From Candidatus Omnitrophota bacterium (GTDB taxonomy: Bacteria; Omnitrophota; Gorgyraeia; Gorgyraeales; Gorgyraeaceae): a stretch of DNA of 42,910 nt. The stretch is taken from contig JAHIEN010000083.1 in the NCBI GenBank assembly GCA_018901615.1, positions 1 through 42,910 of the forward strand, in the 5' to 3' direction. The translations under genes were made by a program, and so were the position numbers. The notes beneath the pieces were generated by a model. That model ran no database searches, had not been told where the DNA came from, and saw nothing but the letters and a program-made list of their open reading frames with translations. How positions within the stretch are numbered: the first letter of the stretch is position 1; every line of letters starts with the position of its first letter. Shown here in pieces: positions 8,163 through 16,239 of the stretch.

Positions 8163-10079
8163 TTATAGTTTACTTCTGACTTGTGCATATCCGTTCAATA
8201 CCCTACCTGTATGCCGCGACTCAATCACAATACTCTCTACGCCGTTATTATCCATGGCTACTATGTTTCCGTCTGATACCTTAAGTGAAACAGTTTCTTT
8301 TAAAACATTGTCTATGAGAAAGTCCATATCTTTCGGCAACGCCTCTTTGCTGACATTGTCCTTCATATCCAAAAGAGTGCGTAGCCATATCAGGCTCTCT
8401 TCTTTTAAACCAAGTATACCCAATCTCTTTTCCCAAATCGAGCGTTGCGAGTCGCTAGCAGCGTTTATTAATTCTCTTACGGCAAAATCTCTCACGCTTC
8501 TATTTTTATCATCAAGAAACCCATAATCATTTTCTGCTTTTATACCAAGTTTTGTTAAAGAGATAGCGGACGATTCATATGTCGTAGTTGTCAAAAACCC
8601 TCTCCCGTAAGAATCTAAAATAAAAGCGCTTATTCTTATATGCTTATCGTCTATTATTTCCACGCCGGGTATAATAAAATCTGAAGATATATCTACATCC
8701 GGCCTTGCCCCAGTTACGGAAGAAGCAATAAAAATCCTTTCAGGGTACCCAGAAGCATCTTTTTCTGTTATTATCGCCTCTGGATTTTCGATGCCAAGTT
8801 CTTTAAAATCTCTTATGTCCTCAGGCGAATATCTATTCCAACCAGAAATATTTTTGCCATTAAGGTCCTTGGAAGAATGAACCATCCTGACCCTGGAAAT
8901 GCCATTACCATCCGCGTTAATCCTGCCAGCCCCTATCAGACCTGTGGCAAAGCCTTCAATCCCGCCGCTAGCTCCCAAAACAATCGTATATTTCTTTCCT
9001 TTATAAGTCGGCACTCCCAGAGGAGCCACGACTCTCACAAAAGCGTCTCCGTCAGGAACTGTAGAATACGTTATCTTGTTGCCTTTTGCCTGTAAATCCT
9101 TCATTGTATTTTCATTATATTCATGCCTAGTTCTTTCTAGAAAAACAATATGCGCTTCTTCGCCTAGCTGCTCAACGGTTACGCCGCGTTCATTCGCGAT
9201 ATTCTGCAGAATAACGTCTGGCTCAAGCAATGCCGGAGAAAACGGCTTTTTGCCCTCTTTTCCATATGGCATCCCAGGATAAGAAACTGATATCACATAA
9301 CGATCGTGGCAAAAAGGTATCTTATATTTTGCCAAGACCTTTCCTTTTATATACTCCAAATATTCCTGCAGCAGTTTTCCAGCCTTATAAGCATCTTTTC
9401 TTAGCAGGGTTTCAGATTTCGCATTAAGCTTTGTGAGAAAGAATAAAGACCATGCGCCTTTTTCGCTTACTGCTTGCGCATTTGTATTTTCTAGAGGGTC
9501 GGCATGAACAATATATAGGCCTTTCTTGCCGTTCGGATTTATAACTTGCTTTACTTTTAATGCAGGCGCACCATCCCGAGTTTTTCCCTCACTTCCCCCT
9601 ATAATAATCGCAATATCCAGATCTTTGGCAATATTCATTAACATTTTTTCCAGTATACTAACAGTTCCGCCATCCGCTATAGCTTTTTTTTCTTTCGCAT
9701 TTTTATATTCCTCTCCGGTAGCAGGATTAATAGCGTATCCTGCGTTAAAATATGCGCTAAGCGCCGCCATATTCGTAGTATGAAGCGATAAGGTAACGAC
9801 CTTATCTTTATACGGGCTGTCTAAATCATCATATTTTAAGCCGGAAATCTGGGTAAAAGAAGTATCAACAAGTTTAAGACCATATGAAGCTATTGCTTCG
9901 CTGGTGTTTTCCGGATTATAGGTTTTTCGGGCGAGTTCTAGCCTATCCTTGGATACCCCTAAGGGCAATCTTAAACTTGCTGATGTCTGAATATCCTGAG
10001 GATAAACTGCGCTTGTGGATATAAAAATAAATACGAGCAGAAATGATATAATTTTGTTTGCTGATTTGCCGGTAAGCAC
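8163..10079 (-). CDS. Signal-peptide-bearing GlpX-like (class II) fructose-1,6-bisphosphatase homologue
   Basis: 638 residues. A hydrophobic signal or anchor (about 9-25) is followed by QTSASLRLPLG and then a domain that follows the class II FBPase/GlpX order. The aligned blocks are IADGGTV (Asp136), IIIGGSEGKTRDGAP (Glu164), HADPLENTN (Asp194, Glu197; GlpX has DPxEGT), RTRH (316-319), PDGDAF (343-345) and LGASGGIEGF (Glu375; GlpX has GIGGAPEG). All the metal-binding acidic residues expected from E. coli GlpX therefore appear retained. About 100 C-terminal residues extend beyond the family. GlpX enzymes are normally cytosolic and about 330 residues, so an exported, doubled-length version is odd. 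Start GTG at 10079 with AAGGAG just upstream and its own promoter. Homology is fairly sure; activity and substrate are not. Confidence 0.78.
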   Translation of the reverse strand: MLTGKSANKIISFLLVFIFISTSAVYPQDIQTSASLRLPLGVSKDRLELARKTYNPENTSEAIASYGLKLVDTSFTQISGLKYDDLDSPYKDKVVTLSLHTTNMAALSAYFNAGYAINPATGEEYKNAKEKKAIADGGTVSILEKMLMNIAKDLDIAIIIGGSEGKTRDGAPALKVKQVINPNGKKGLYIVHADPLENTNAQAVSEKGAWSLFFLTKLNAKSETLLRKDAYKAGKLLQEYLEYIKGKVLAKYKIPFCHDRYVISVSYPGMPYGKEGKKPFSPALLEPDVILQNIANERGVTVEQLGEEAHIVFLERTRHEYNENTMKDLQAKGNKITYSTVPDGDAFVRVVAPLGVPTYKGKKYTIVLGASGGIEGFATGLIGAGRINADGNGISRVRMVHSSKDLNGKNISGWNRYSPEDIRDFKELGIENPEAIITEKDASGYPERIFIASSVTGARPDVDISSDFIIPGVEIIDDKHIRISAFILDSYGRGFLTTTTYESSAISLTKLGIKAENDYGFLDDKNRSVRDFAVRELINAASDSQRSIWEKRLGILGLKEESLIWLRTLLDMKDNVSKEALPKDMDFLIDNVLKETVSLKVSDGNIVAMDNNGVESIVIESRHTGRVLNGYAQVRSKL

Positions 10080-10116
10080 TTTCTCCTTTTAGTTTATCTT
10101 ATAAATCATTTATAAA

Positions 10117-10145
10117 AGTATATCACAATATAATCTTTTTGTCAA
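10117..10145 (-). promoter_or_regulatory. Near-consensus sigma70-type promoter
   Basis: Minus strand TTGACA (10145-10140), 17-bp spacer, TATACT (10122-10117), about 38 bp upstream of the GTG start of the GlpX-like gene. The region around it is very AT-rich. Confidence 0.87.
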
Positions 10146-10181
10146 TAAATATTTTTGACAAATATTTTGATAGAGGTCTAA

Positions 10182-12140
10182 TTATTCAATGATTATGTCG
10201 CATTCAGGTATGGAACTCAAAAATGCCTTGCCATAAAACTTGTTTATTATGCGGCTGTCAAGGATCGCTATTATACCTGTATCGCTCTTGCTCCTTACCA
10301 GTCTGCCAACCCCCTGCTTGAACCTGAGCACTGCTTCCGGCAGGTTGTACTCAAGAAAGGCGTCCCCTCCTTTTTTCTGTATTTCTTCTGCGCGGGCCTC
10401 GATTACAGGGTGATCAGGGACAGCAAACGGCAGTTTTGTGATTATTACGTTAGACAAGGCTTCGCCCTGGACATCTATGCCCTGCCAGAAACTGTCTACG
10501 CCGAACAATATAGAGCCTTTTTCTTTTTTAAAACTTGAAAGCATCTTGCTTCTGCCAAGGCCGCTGCCTTGTTTCAATACATTAAAACCCTTGTCACTGA
10601 GAAATGATTCGAGTTCTTCATATACTATATTCATCAAAGCATAGCTCGTAAATAACACAAATGCCCTTCCGTTTGTAAGCTCTATGTATTTTTTTGTCTT
10701 TTCCGCGACTGCCGCGGCGTATTCAGTAAGCTGGCTCGGCAAAGGCATGTCTTTCGCTATATACATCCTGACCTGATTTTTGTAATCAAAGGGGGAGCCT
10801 AATTTTAATTCCTTTGCCTCGTCTATCCCCAGCCTTTTTCTTAAGTACTGGAATGAGTCGTTTCCCACGGAAAGCGTCGCACTTGTCAATATGACAGGCC
10901 TGCGCGTGGAAAAAACCCTTTCTTTGAGCAGGTTGCCTATGTTGATCGGGGCGGCATTGATCGAAATATTGCTATTGCGAAGCCGCCTTGAACACTCTAT
11001 CCAGTATACGCAATCCTCTATTGTCTGTTCGAGTATGATCTCAAGTGAATCTTTTAGCGCGTTGAGCTTCCTGATAAAAGACGAGATTTCAAGTTCTTCC
11101 TCTTTGTTTCTCGCTATTTTTTTGGCGTTCAGTAATGACTCAACCAGCTTGGAAAGCGGCGCTTCGAGGGAATTATCCACGAAACCAGCCTTCCTTATCC
11201 TCAATGAATCAACTTCTCCTCCGAGTTTTCTCCCTTCAAAATATTCCTTTATCTCTTTAAAAAAAGAGTCTGATCTTTTGCGTATCACCTCGACCCATTC
11301 CATAGGCTCCTGATCGCCCAGCGTCAACAAGAACCCTTTTTGCTTTTTCAGGTTAAACAAAAGGTCCATAAGGTATTTGATCCCTGAATTCGTTACGCTG
11401 GTGCCCATATGTTCCGTGGCAACATTCTCTATGCTGTGCGCCTCGTCAAAGACAAGGACGTCGCATTCAGGGAGGAGTTTTTTTTGCTCTTCCTGCATGG
11501 CAAGGTTTGAAAAAAAGAGGTGGTGGTTCACGACCAGGATCCTGGCTTCGCGTATTTTTTCCCTGGCCTTTTGAAAAAAACATTGCTTGTAATAAGGGCA
11601 TTTTTTCCCAAGACAGGACTCTGAGTCGACAGAGACCATATCCCACACCTTTGAATCAGGTTCCCCCTCCATGTCATAGAGCGAACCGTCTATTGTATTG
11701 TAAGACCACGTCATTATCATGGCGAACTGGCGCATCTCATATTCGTCGGCGAATAGGTCTTTTTGCTTCAAATTCGACCTGTTCAATCTCCTGAGGCATA
11801 GGTAATTGTGCCTGCCCTTTACAAGCAGGGCCTTAAAATCTATATCGAGCGCTTTTTCAAGAAAAGGGATATCTTTATGTACGATCTGTTCCTGGAGATT
11901 GATGGTATTGGTGGAGATGATCGCGACGCCTTCTGTCTCAAGCGCAAACCTGGCAACAGGGACCAGATAAGAAAAGCTTTTGCCGACCCCGGTACCTGCC
12001 TCGACTATGAGCGTATCTGAGTTCAGGATGGCCTTCCCGACTGCCATGGCCATTGAGACCTGTTCGTCTCTTGTCTCGTAGTCTGGCATGGCCCTGGCTA
12101 CAGGACCGTCTTTATCAAAAACACTATCTATATAATCCAT
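10182..12140 (-). CDS. dinG: DinG/Rad3 family ATP-dependent DNA helicase
   Basis: Superfamily 2 5'-3' DNA helicase of the XPD/DinG type, acting on forks, D-loops or R-loops. Walker A is AGTGVGKS (48-55). Four iron-sulfur cysteines are Cys115, Cys176, Cys181 and Cys187, and the DEAH box is at 232-235. The C-terminal motif VI region has QGVGRLVRS. 652 residues, without the N-terminal exonuclease domain found in some Gram-positive DinG proteins, so closer to YoaA/DinG helicases. ATG at 12140 lies four bases after the plsY stop; no strong ribosome site is seen, suggesting coupling to plsY. Confidence 0.93.
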   Translation of the reverse strand: MDYIDSVFDKDGPVARAMPDYETRDEQVSMAMAVGKAILNSDTLIVEAGTGVGKSFSYLVPVARFALETEGVAIISTNTINLQEQIVHKDIPFLEKALDIDFKALLVKGRHNYLCLRRLNRSNLKQKDLFADEYEMRQFAMIMTWSYNTIDGSLYDMEGEPDSKVWDMVSVDSESCLGKKCPYYKQCFFQKAREKIREARILVVNHHLFFSNLAMQEEQKKLLPECDVLVFDEAHSIENVATEHMGTSVTNSGIKYLMDLLFNLKKQKGFLLTLGDQEPMEWVEVIRKRSDSFFKEIKEYFEGRKLGGEVDSLRIRKAGFVDNSLEAPLSKLVESLLNAKKIARNKEEELEISSFIRKLNALKDSLEIILEQTIEDCVYWIECSRRLRNSNISINAAPINIGNLLKERVFSTRRPVILTSATLSVGNDSFQYLRKRLGIDEAKELKLGSPFDYKNQVRMYIAKDMPLPSQLTEYAAAVAEKTKKYIELTNGRAFVLFTSYALMNIVYEELESFLSDKGFNVLKQGSGLGRSKMLSSFKKEKGSILFGVDSFWQGIDVQGEALSNVIITKLPFAVPDHPVIEARAEEIQKKGGDAFLEYNLPEAVLRFKQGVGRLVRSKSDTGIIAILDSRIINKFYGKAFLSSIPECDIIIE

Positions 12141-12144
12141 AATG

Positions 12145-12777
12145 TCAAGGTCGTTTCTTTTTAAATAGCGATAATTTTTTTTCTTCGCCGTCCTTTAAGC
12201 GCCTTAGATTAGACCTGTGCTTATAGACAATAATAAGACATAACGCGCTCATGAAGATCGTCAGCTCTGCCGATTGATTAAACGCAAGCGTGAATATTGG
12301 TATTGATACAGACGCTACAATCGAAGCTATAGACACATAGCCGGTGATAAGAAAGATTATCAGCCAGATCAGGAAACCAAGCCAGAATATATTTGCCGCA
12401 AGCCCTATTACAACGCCTGCGCTTGTTGCCACGCCCTTGCCGCCTTTGAACTTGAGAAACACTGTCCAATTATGACCTGCTATTGCCGCCAAGCCCATAA
12501 ATACCTTATACAGTTCAGGCCTTGCCACAGGCGATAGGTACATAAATAAACCGGCAAGGTAAGTTACGCATAAAAATCCCTTAAGTATGTCAATTGCCAG
12601 AACTATAAGACCAGGCACCCTGCCTATTACCCTTAATGTATTTGTGGCGCCTACATTTCCGCTTCCGAATTGTCTTATGTCTATACCCCTGAACACCCTT
12701 CCGAATATATAACCAGTAGGTATCGAACCTATCACATACGCGGCAAATATACCTGAAAAAAGTATAAGATTAGCCAT
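12145..12777 (-). CDS. plsY: Glycerol-3-phosphate acyltransferase PlsY
   Basis: Integral membrane enzyme that transfers an acyl group from acyl-phosphate to glycerol 3-phosphate, the first step of phospholipid synthesis. Signatures are GSIPTGYIFG near residue 15, the glycerol-phosphate loop FGSGNVGATNTLR near 37-49, and FKGGKGVAT near 107. Several hydrophobic helices are visible. I prefer the ATG at 12777 because GAGAGG sits five bases ahead; a GTG at 12783 in frame has no room for a ribosome site. About 210 residues. It forms a lipid/GTPase cluster with pgsA and der upstream. Confidence 0.95.
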   Translation of the reverse strand: MANLILFSGIFAAYVIGSIPTGYIFGRVFRGIDIRQFGSGNVGATNTLRVIGRVPGLIVLAIDILKGFLCVTYLAGLFMYLSPVARPELYKVFMGLAAIAGHNWTVFLKFKGGKGVATSAGVVIGLAANIFWLGFLIWLIIFLITGYVSIASIVASVSIPIFTLAFNQSAELTIFMSALCLIIVYKHRSNLRRLKDGEEKKLSLFKKKRP

Positions 12778-12805
12778 AACCACCTCTCTGCTCCGTTTTA
12801 TTTAT

Positions 12806-14125
12806 TTAGAATATCTTTTTTTTAAAACTGACCTTTATCGGGATCCCCTCTAATCCCAGCTCTTTCCTTAAAACATTTACTATGTGTCTTCTGTTCGGGT
12901 CATCTATCGTCGCTGGATTTTTCGCGATAATCTCAAATTCAGGCACCGCATTTTTTGCCTGCCTTATTGAATATAATCTTGTCGCCTTGATCGTTATCTG
13001 TTTTAATATCTCATTCAGCAGGCTTGTTGAAAAGTTTGTCTGAGACTTTCCGGCAAGCGCATAGCTGGCGTCAAGCGCCTTTTGAATATTTTTCCCTGTC
13101 AGTGCCGATATAAAAATTATGGACGCGTAGTCAATAAATCTTAAGCCCCTGCGGATAACCAACTCGTAGTCTTTTTCTTTCAGGCCCTGCTTAAGGCATA
13201 GGTCCCATTTATTGACTACAAGCGCAAAAGGTTTCATGTAATCTTGTATCATGCCTATTATCTTAAAGTCTTCCTTAGTCAACCCGACCATGCCATCGAT
13301 AATGACCAGTATTACATCGCTCCTTTTTATGGCCTCTTCTGTCCTTACTATGCTGAAATATGTCACGTCATCTTTTATCTTGCCCTTGGACCGTATGCCC
13401 GCGGTATCGATAATGACAAATCTTTTTCCTTGCCTCTCGAAGTTTGTATCCACTGAATCGCGCGTAGTGCCTGGCTCCGGACTCACAATAACACGTTCTT
13501 CGCCCAGGACAGTATTGACAAAAGAAGATTTGCCGGAATTCGGTCTGCCTACTATGGCTATCTTTATACCTGTCCAGGGCGAGGACTTGGACATGCTATC
13601 TGTCCAGGGCGAGACCTTGGACAGATTAACGACTTTATCCAACAAATCATTTATTCCTATCCCGTGCATGCTTGATATGGCTATTGGCTCGCCAAAACCC
13701 AGGCTGTAAAATTCAAGGCTGTTCTGTAAAAGCTGCCGGTTGTCAGCTTTATTGACCACAAGTATGATCTCTTTATTAAAGTTCCTTAAGAGCTCGCCTA
13801 TTTTACGGTCCATAGGCACGACGCCTGTTTTTATGTCACAGACAAAGATAATCTTATCAGCTTGTTCCGCGGCGATCGTAACCTGCTTTTCAACCTGTTC
13901 GGGTATATCTTTTTTATTAACAAAATCCAGGCCGCCTGTATCAATAAGTTCAAAGACACAGCCCGCGTAATCAACGATCTCGATGATCCTGTCCCTGGTC
14001 GTCGGCCCGGTCTTTTCAACAATGGCCTTGCGCTTTCCAGTGATCCTGTTAAAGAGGGTTGATTTGCCTACATTGGCACGTCCGACTATAGCTATATTTA
14101 GGTGGGGACGGCTGCTACGCTTCAT
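12806..14125 (-). CDS. der: Ribosome-associated GTPase Der (EngA)
   Basis: Double GTPase needed for 50S subunit assembly. The first G domain has GRANVGKST (15-23), DTGG and NKAD. The second has GRPNSGKSS near 190, DTAG and NKWD. A KH-like C-terminal domain ends in ISFKKKIF-type sequence. 439 residues, normal length. The linker between the two G domains contains SPWT twice (near residues 173 and 183), encoded by a 30-bp near-tandem repeat at 13571-13625. ATG at 14125 overlaps the pgsA stop by 11 bases. Confidence 0.97.
   Translation of the reverse strand: MKRSSRPHLNIAIVGRANVGKSTLFNRITGKRKAIVEKTGPTTRDRIIEIVDYAGCVFELIDTGGLDFVNKKDIPEQVEKQVTIAAEQADKIIFVCDIKTGVVPMDRKIGELLRNFNKEIILVVNKADNRQLLQNSLEFYSLGFGEPIAISSMHGIGINDLLDKVVNLSKVSPWTDSMSKSSPWTGIKIAIVGRPNSGKSSFVNTVLGEERVIVSPEPGTTRDSVDTNFERQGKRFVIIDTAGIRSKGKIKDDVTYFSIVRTEEAIKRSDVILVIIDGMVGLTKEDFKIIGMIQDYMKPFALVVNKWDLCLKQGLKEKDYELVIRRGLRFIDYASIIFISALTGKNIQKALDASYALAGKSQTNFSTSLLNEILKQITIKATRLYSIRQAKNAVPEFEIIAKNPATIDDPNRRHIVNVLRKELGLEGIPIKVSFKKKIF
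13571..13625. repeat. 30-bp tandem repeat inside der
   Basis: TGTCCAGGGCGAG followed by ACTTGGAC-type sequence occurs at 13571 and again at 13601 with one or two changes. Each unit is self-complementary at its ends (GTCCA/TGGAC). It encodes the two SPWT words in the linker between the G domains and keeps the frame. Confidence 0.75.
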
Positions 14126-14663
14126 TTAATTGCCTTGAGCCGCGCCAGATGTAGTCTATACCTGAGAGTATGGTAAAAAAAGCAGCTGGGTATACGAAGA
14201 ACCTGTGAGAACGAAACACCGTCAGTATTGCCAGGATGGCTATCATTTGAAAAAATGTCGTAGCCTTACCCAGAAAGCTTGGTTTTATGGTGACATCACC
14301 CTTGAGAAAATATATAATCACTGAGCCAAGGACTATGATAATATCTCTTGTCAGGACAATAAGCACTACCCATGCAGGGATACGTAAATCAGGAGGTAAA
14401 TTCTTAGTGACAGACAGGGCTATAAAAGCGCTGGCGATAAGCAGTTTGTCTGCCACAGGATCCAGTACAACGCCAAGTTCTGTTACCTGGCCGCGGCTCC
14501 TGGCTATACCGCCGTCAATAGCATCTGTAAGAGCGGCCAGCGCGAACAAGGCTAGCGCGACAAACCTGAAGTAAGGCCTTGCCTCCCCATAATAGAGGAT
14601 GCTGGCTATAAAAAAAGGGATCAGTAATATACGGAATATGGTGATCTTGTTGGCCAGGTTCAT
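14115..14663 (-). CDS. pgsA: CDP-diacylglycerol--glycerol-3-phosphate 3-phosphatidyltransferase
   Basis: Membrane CDP-alcohol phosphatidyltransferase that makes phosphatidylglycerol phosphate. The family signature D-x2-D-G-x2-A-R-x8-G-x3-D-x3-D is complete, starting at DAIDGGIAR near residue 47 and ending at LDPVADK. The chain is 182 residues with several hydrophobic helices. ATG at 14663 has no obvious ribosome site, and a hairpin (14675-14717) lies 12 bases upstream. Its stop overlaps der. Confidence 0.94.
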   Translation of the reverse strand: MNLANKITIFRILLIPFFIASILYYGEARPYFRFVALALFALAALTDAIDGGIARSRGQVTELGVVLDPVADKLLIASAFIALSVTKNLPPDLRIPAWVVLIVLTRDIIIVLGSVIIYFLKGDVTIKPSFLGKATTFFQMIAILAILTVFRSHRFFVYPAAFFTILSGIDYIWRGSRQLNEA

Positions 14664-14674
14664 ATTGTCTGCGG

Positions 14675-14717
14675 CTTAACTTGACAAAACGAGTAATACT
14701 CGAAGTGTCAAGTTAAG
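14675..14717. repeat. Perfect hairpin between acsC and pgsA
   Basis: CTTAACTTGACA (14675-14686) pairs with TGTCAAGTTAAG (14706-14717), and inside it CGAGT pairs with ACTCG around AAT. Both stems are perfect, with three-base bulges between them. It sits after the acsC stop and immediately before pgsA; no T-run follows on the minus strand. Confidence 0.8.
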
Positions 14718-14756
14718 GGGTTTGTAAATCGTTACCAATCACTTTTGCATTCTTCG

Positions 14757-16094
14757 CTATTTCCATACCTCTTTTAAATATTTCGGTATTCCTGACGCCT
14801 CTTTAGGGCCTACCATTACGTTCCATCCAGACGCGTCCTCGAGTTTGCCGCTTAAGACAGATACATAGCCTGGTATGATTATCTTTTTGTGAGATACCAC
14901 ATTTTCCAGTTCAAGTTTTTTCATTGTATCAGCTATGATCTCCGGCGTAAATTTTTCAGCTGCCCATGCTGTTAAAACGCTCATGCCTTCTGAATCCGTC
15001 ACAAGAAGATATGCCGGCATTTTACTCGCCTCTATCTCAGGAGAGACCGTATAGAACGTAAGGGAAAAATTAGTCGTGACCATAACCGGGGAATTTTTAT
15101 CAACAGCGCCAAAGGGATAGAGTTTTGGCTCAACAGTCACGGGTTTTTGCGGGTCTGTGTAGATATTCTGGCGCAGCGTCACGATCGGCAGTAAGACCTC
15201 TTTATCAAGAGAGTCCAGCACGATAAGGCCCGCATACTTTGCAATGCATACGCTCGCGTCCTGCACTATTCTGTATTTATCATCACTATTAATAAAGGAA
15301 ATGATGGGGTACCCAAGCGGCCTGTAATTTTTCTTTAGACTTGCCCTTCTTATCTGTGTAAAATCGTTTAACGCCTGATTCAATGTCTCTGGCAGAGGAT
15401 CAAGCACCAGCCCTTCCGCGCCCAGGGACATTGCTTCCTGACTTAGTTTGTCAAGTTCATCCAGGCCTTTTGCCTTTATGGCCATAGGCGCCTTATAATC
15501 CTTTGACAGTCTGCACATGTCTTTAAGATTAGAGCCGCTGGCAGCGTATATCAGCGGCCTCCTGTCAGCGCATTTTTTTAAAGCCTCTTCTATTGTCTTT
15601 GCGTCATCGCTCGCGAGTATTATAGCCTTTTTTGAATTTGCGATTATCTTATCAAGGGCCGCGATAAATTTTTCAGAAGTCCCGCTTTTATTGACAATGG
15701 CTATCATGTCAATGGTTATATGCTGGCCAACGCGCTCAAAACTCATCTCCTCTATGTCTTTGACGCGCTGGTCCATGTCAGCGGCTGGCAGTATATCGTC
15801 CACGCTTAAGGCTATCGCTGTCTGATGATAAAATGTCTTTTCATGCCTGAAGAGGACTGTCTCTCCCCCCACTACCACTTCATTGTCCCCGGAACCAATG
15901 GATATGGCCGCTATCGGAGGCCTGGCCGCCTGATCCAATGCCTTTTTCGCTTCCTCTGTCACGTCAGGGCATTGATCCAGGGACGCCTTTTTCATCGCCA
16001 GTTTCATGGCAAAAGTAAGGCAGGTTGGAGAACCGCATTTTTTACAGTTGGTCTTCGGTAATAATTTGTATATATCTAAGCCAGATAGCGCCAT
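14757..16094 (-). CDS. acsC: Corrinoid/iron-sulfur protein large subunit (CODH/ACS gamma subunit)
   Basis: Carries the methyl group from methyl-tetrahydrofolate to acetyl-CoA synthase on a cobamide cofactor. The N-terminal 4Fe-4S motif has Cys17, Cys20, Cys25 and Cys42, followed by the TIM-barrel and C-terminal corrinoid-binding part. 445 residues, the normal length. ATG at 16094 has AAGGAG seven bases upstream. It is separated from acsB by 145 bp that contain a two-stem palindromic element. The partner small subunit (acsD) and the methyltransferase (acsE), often adjacent, are not in this window, so they must be encoded elsewhere or replaced. Confidence 0.95.
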   Translation of the reverse strand: MALSGLDIYKLLPKTNCKKCGSPTCLTFAMKLAMKKASLDQCPDVTEEAKKALDQAARPPIAAISIGSGDNEVVVGGETVLFRHEKTFYHQTAIALSVDDILPAADMDQRVKDIEEMSFERVGQHITIDMIAIVNKSGTSEKFIAALDKIIANSKKAIILASDDAKTIEEALKKCADRRPLIYAASGSNLKDMCRLSKDYKAPMAIKAKGLDELDKLSQEAMSLGAEGLVLDPLPETLNQALNDFTQIRRASLKKNYRPLGYPIISFINSDDKYRIVQDASVCIAKYAGLIVLDSLDKEVLLPIVTLRQNIYTDPQKPVTVEPKLYPFGAVDKNSPVMVTTNFSLTFYTVSPEIEASKMPAYLLVTDSEGMSVLTAWAAEKFTPEIIADTMKKLELENVVSHKKIIIPGYVSVLSGKLEDASGWNVMVGPKEASGIPKYLKEVWK

Positions 16095-16104
16095 TTTATC
16101 TCCT

Positions 16105-16229
16105 TAATGAGCACTTGACTTACGGAACGAGCGAAGCGAGTAAACGTAAGTCAATGTGCGAATTAACCCCCACACCAATTGGGAGGTATAAGTTTCTTTC
16201 CAACCAATTGGTGTGGGGGTAAGTTCGGG
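16105..16229. repeat. Composite two-stem palindromic element, copy A (before acsC)
   Basis: Outer arms TTAATGAGCAC and GTGCGAATTAA enclose a first stem, TTGACTTACG/CGTAAGTCAA, whose loop contains GAGCGAAGCGAG (16129-16140). A second stem pairs CCCCCACACCAATT with AATTGGTGTGGGGG, and the element ends in AAGTTCGG. A related element with the same outer words but different inner arms is at 20214-20383. It fills the gap between acsB and acsC and ends at the ribosome site of acsC. Confidence 0.8.
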
Positions 16230-16239
16230 GTGTCCTCAC

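Noticed and set aside
14675..14717. tRNA or small RNA gene between acsC and pgsA
   Set aside because: It is a simple hairpin with no cloverleaf arms.
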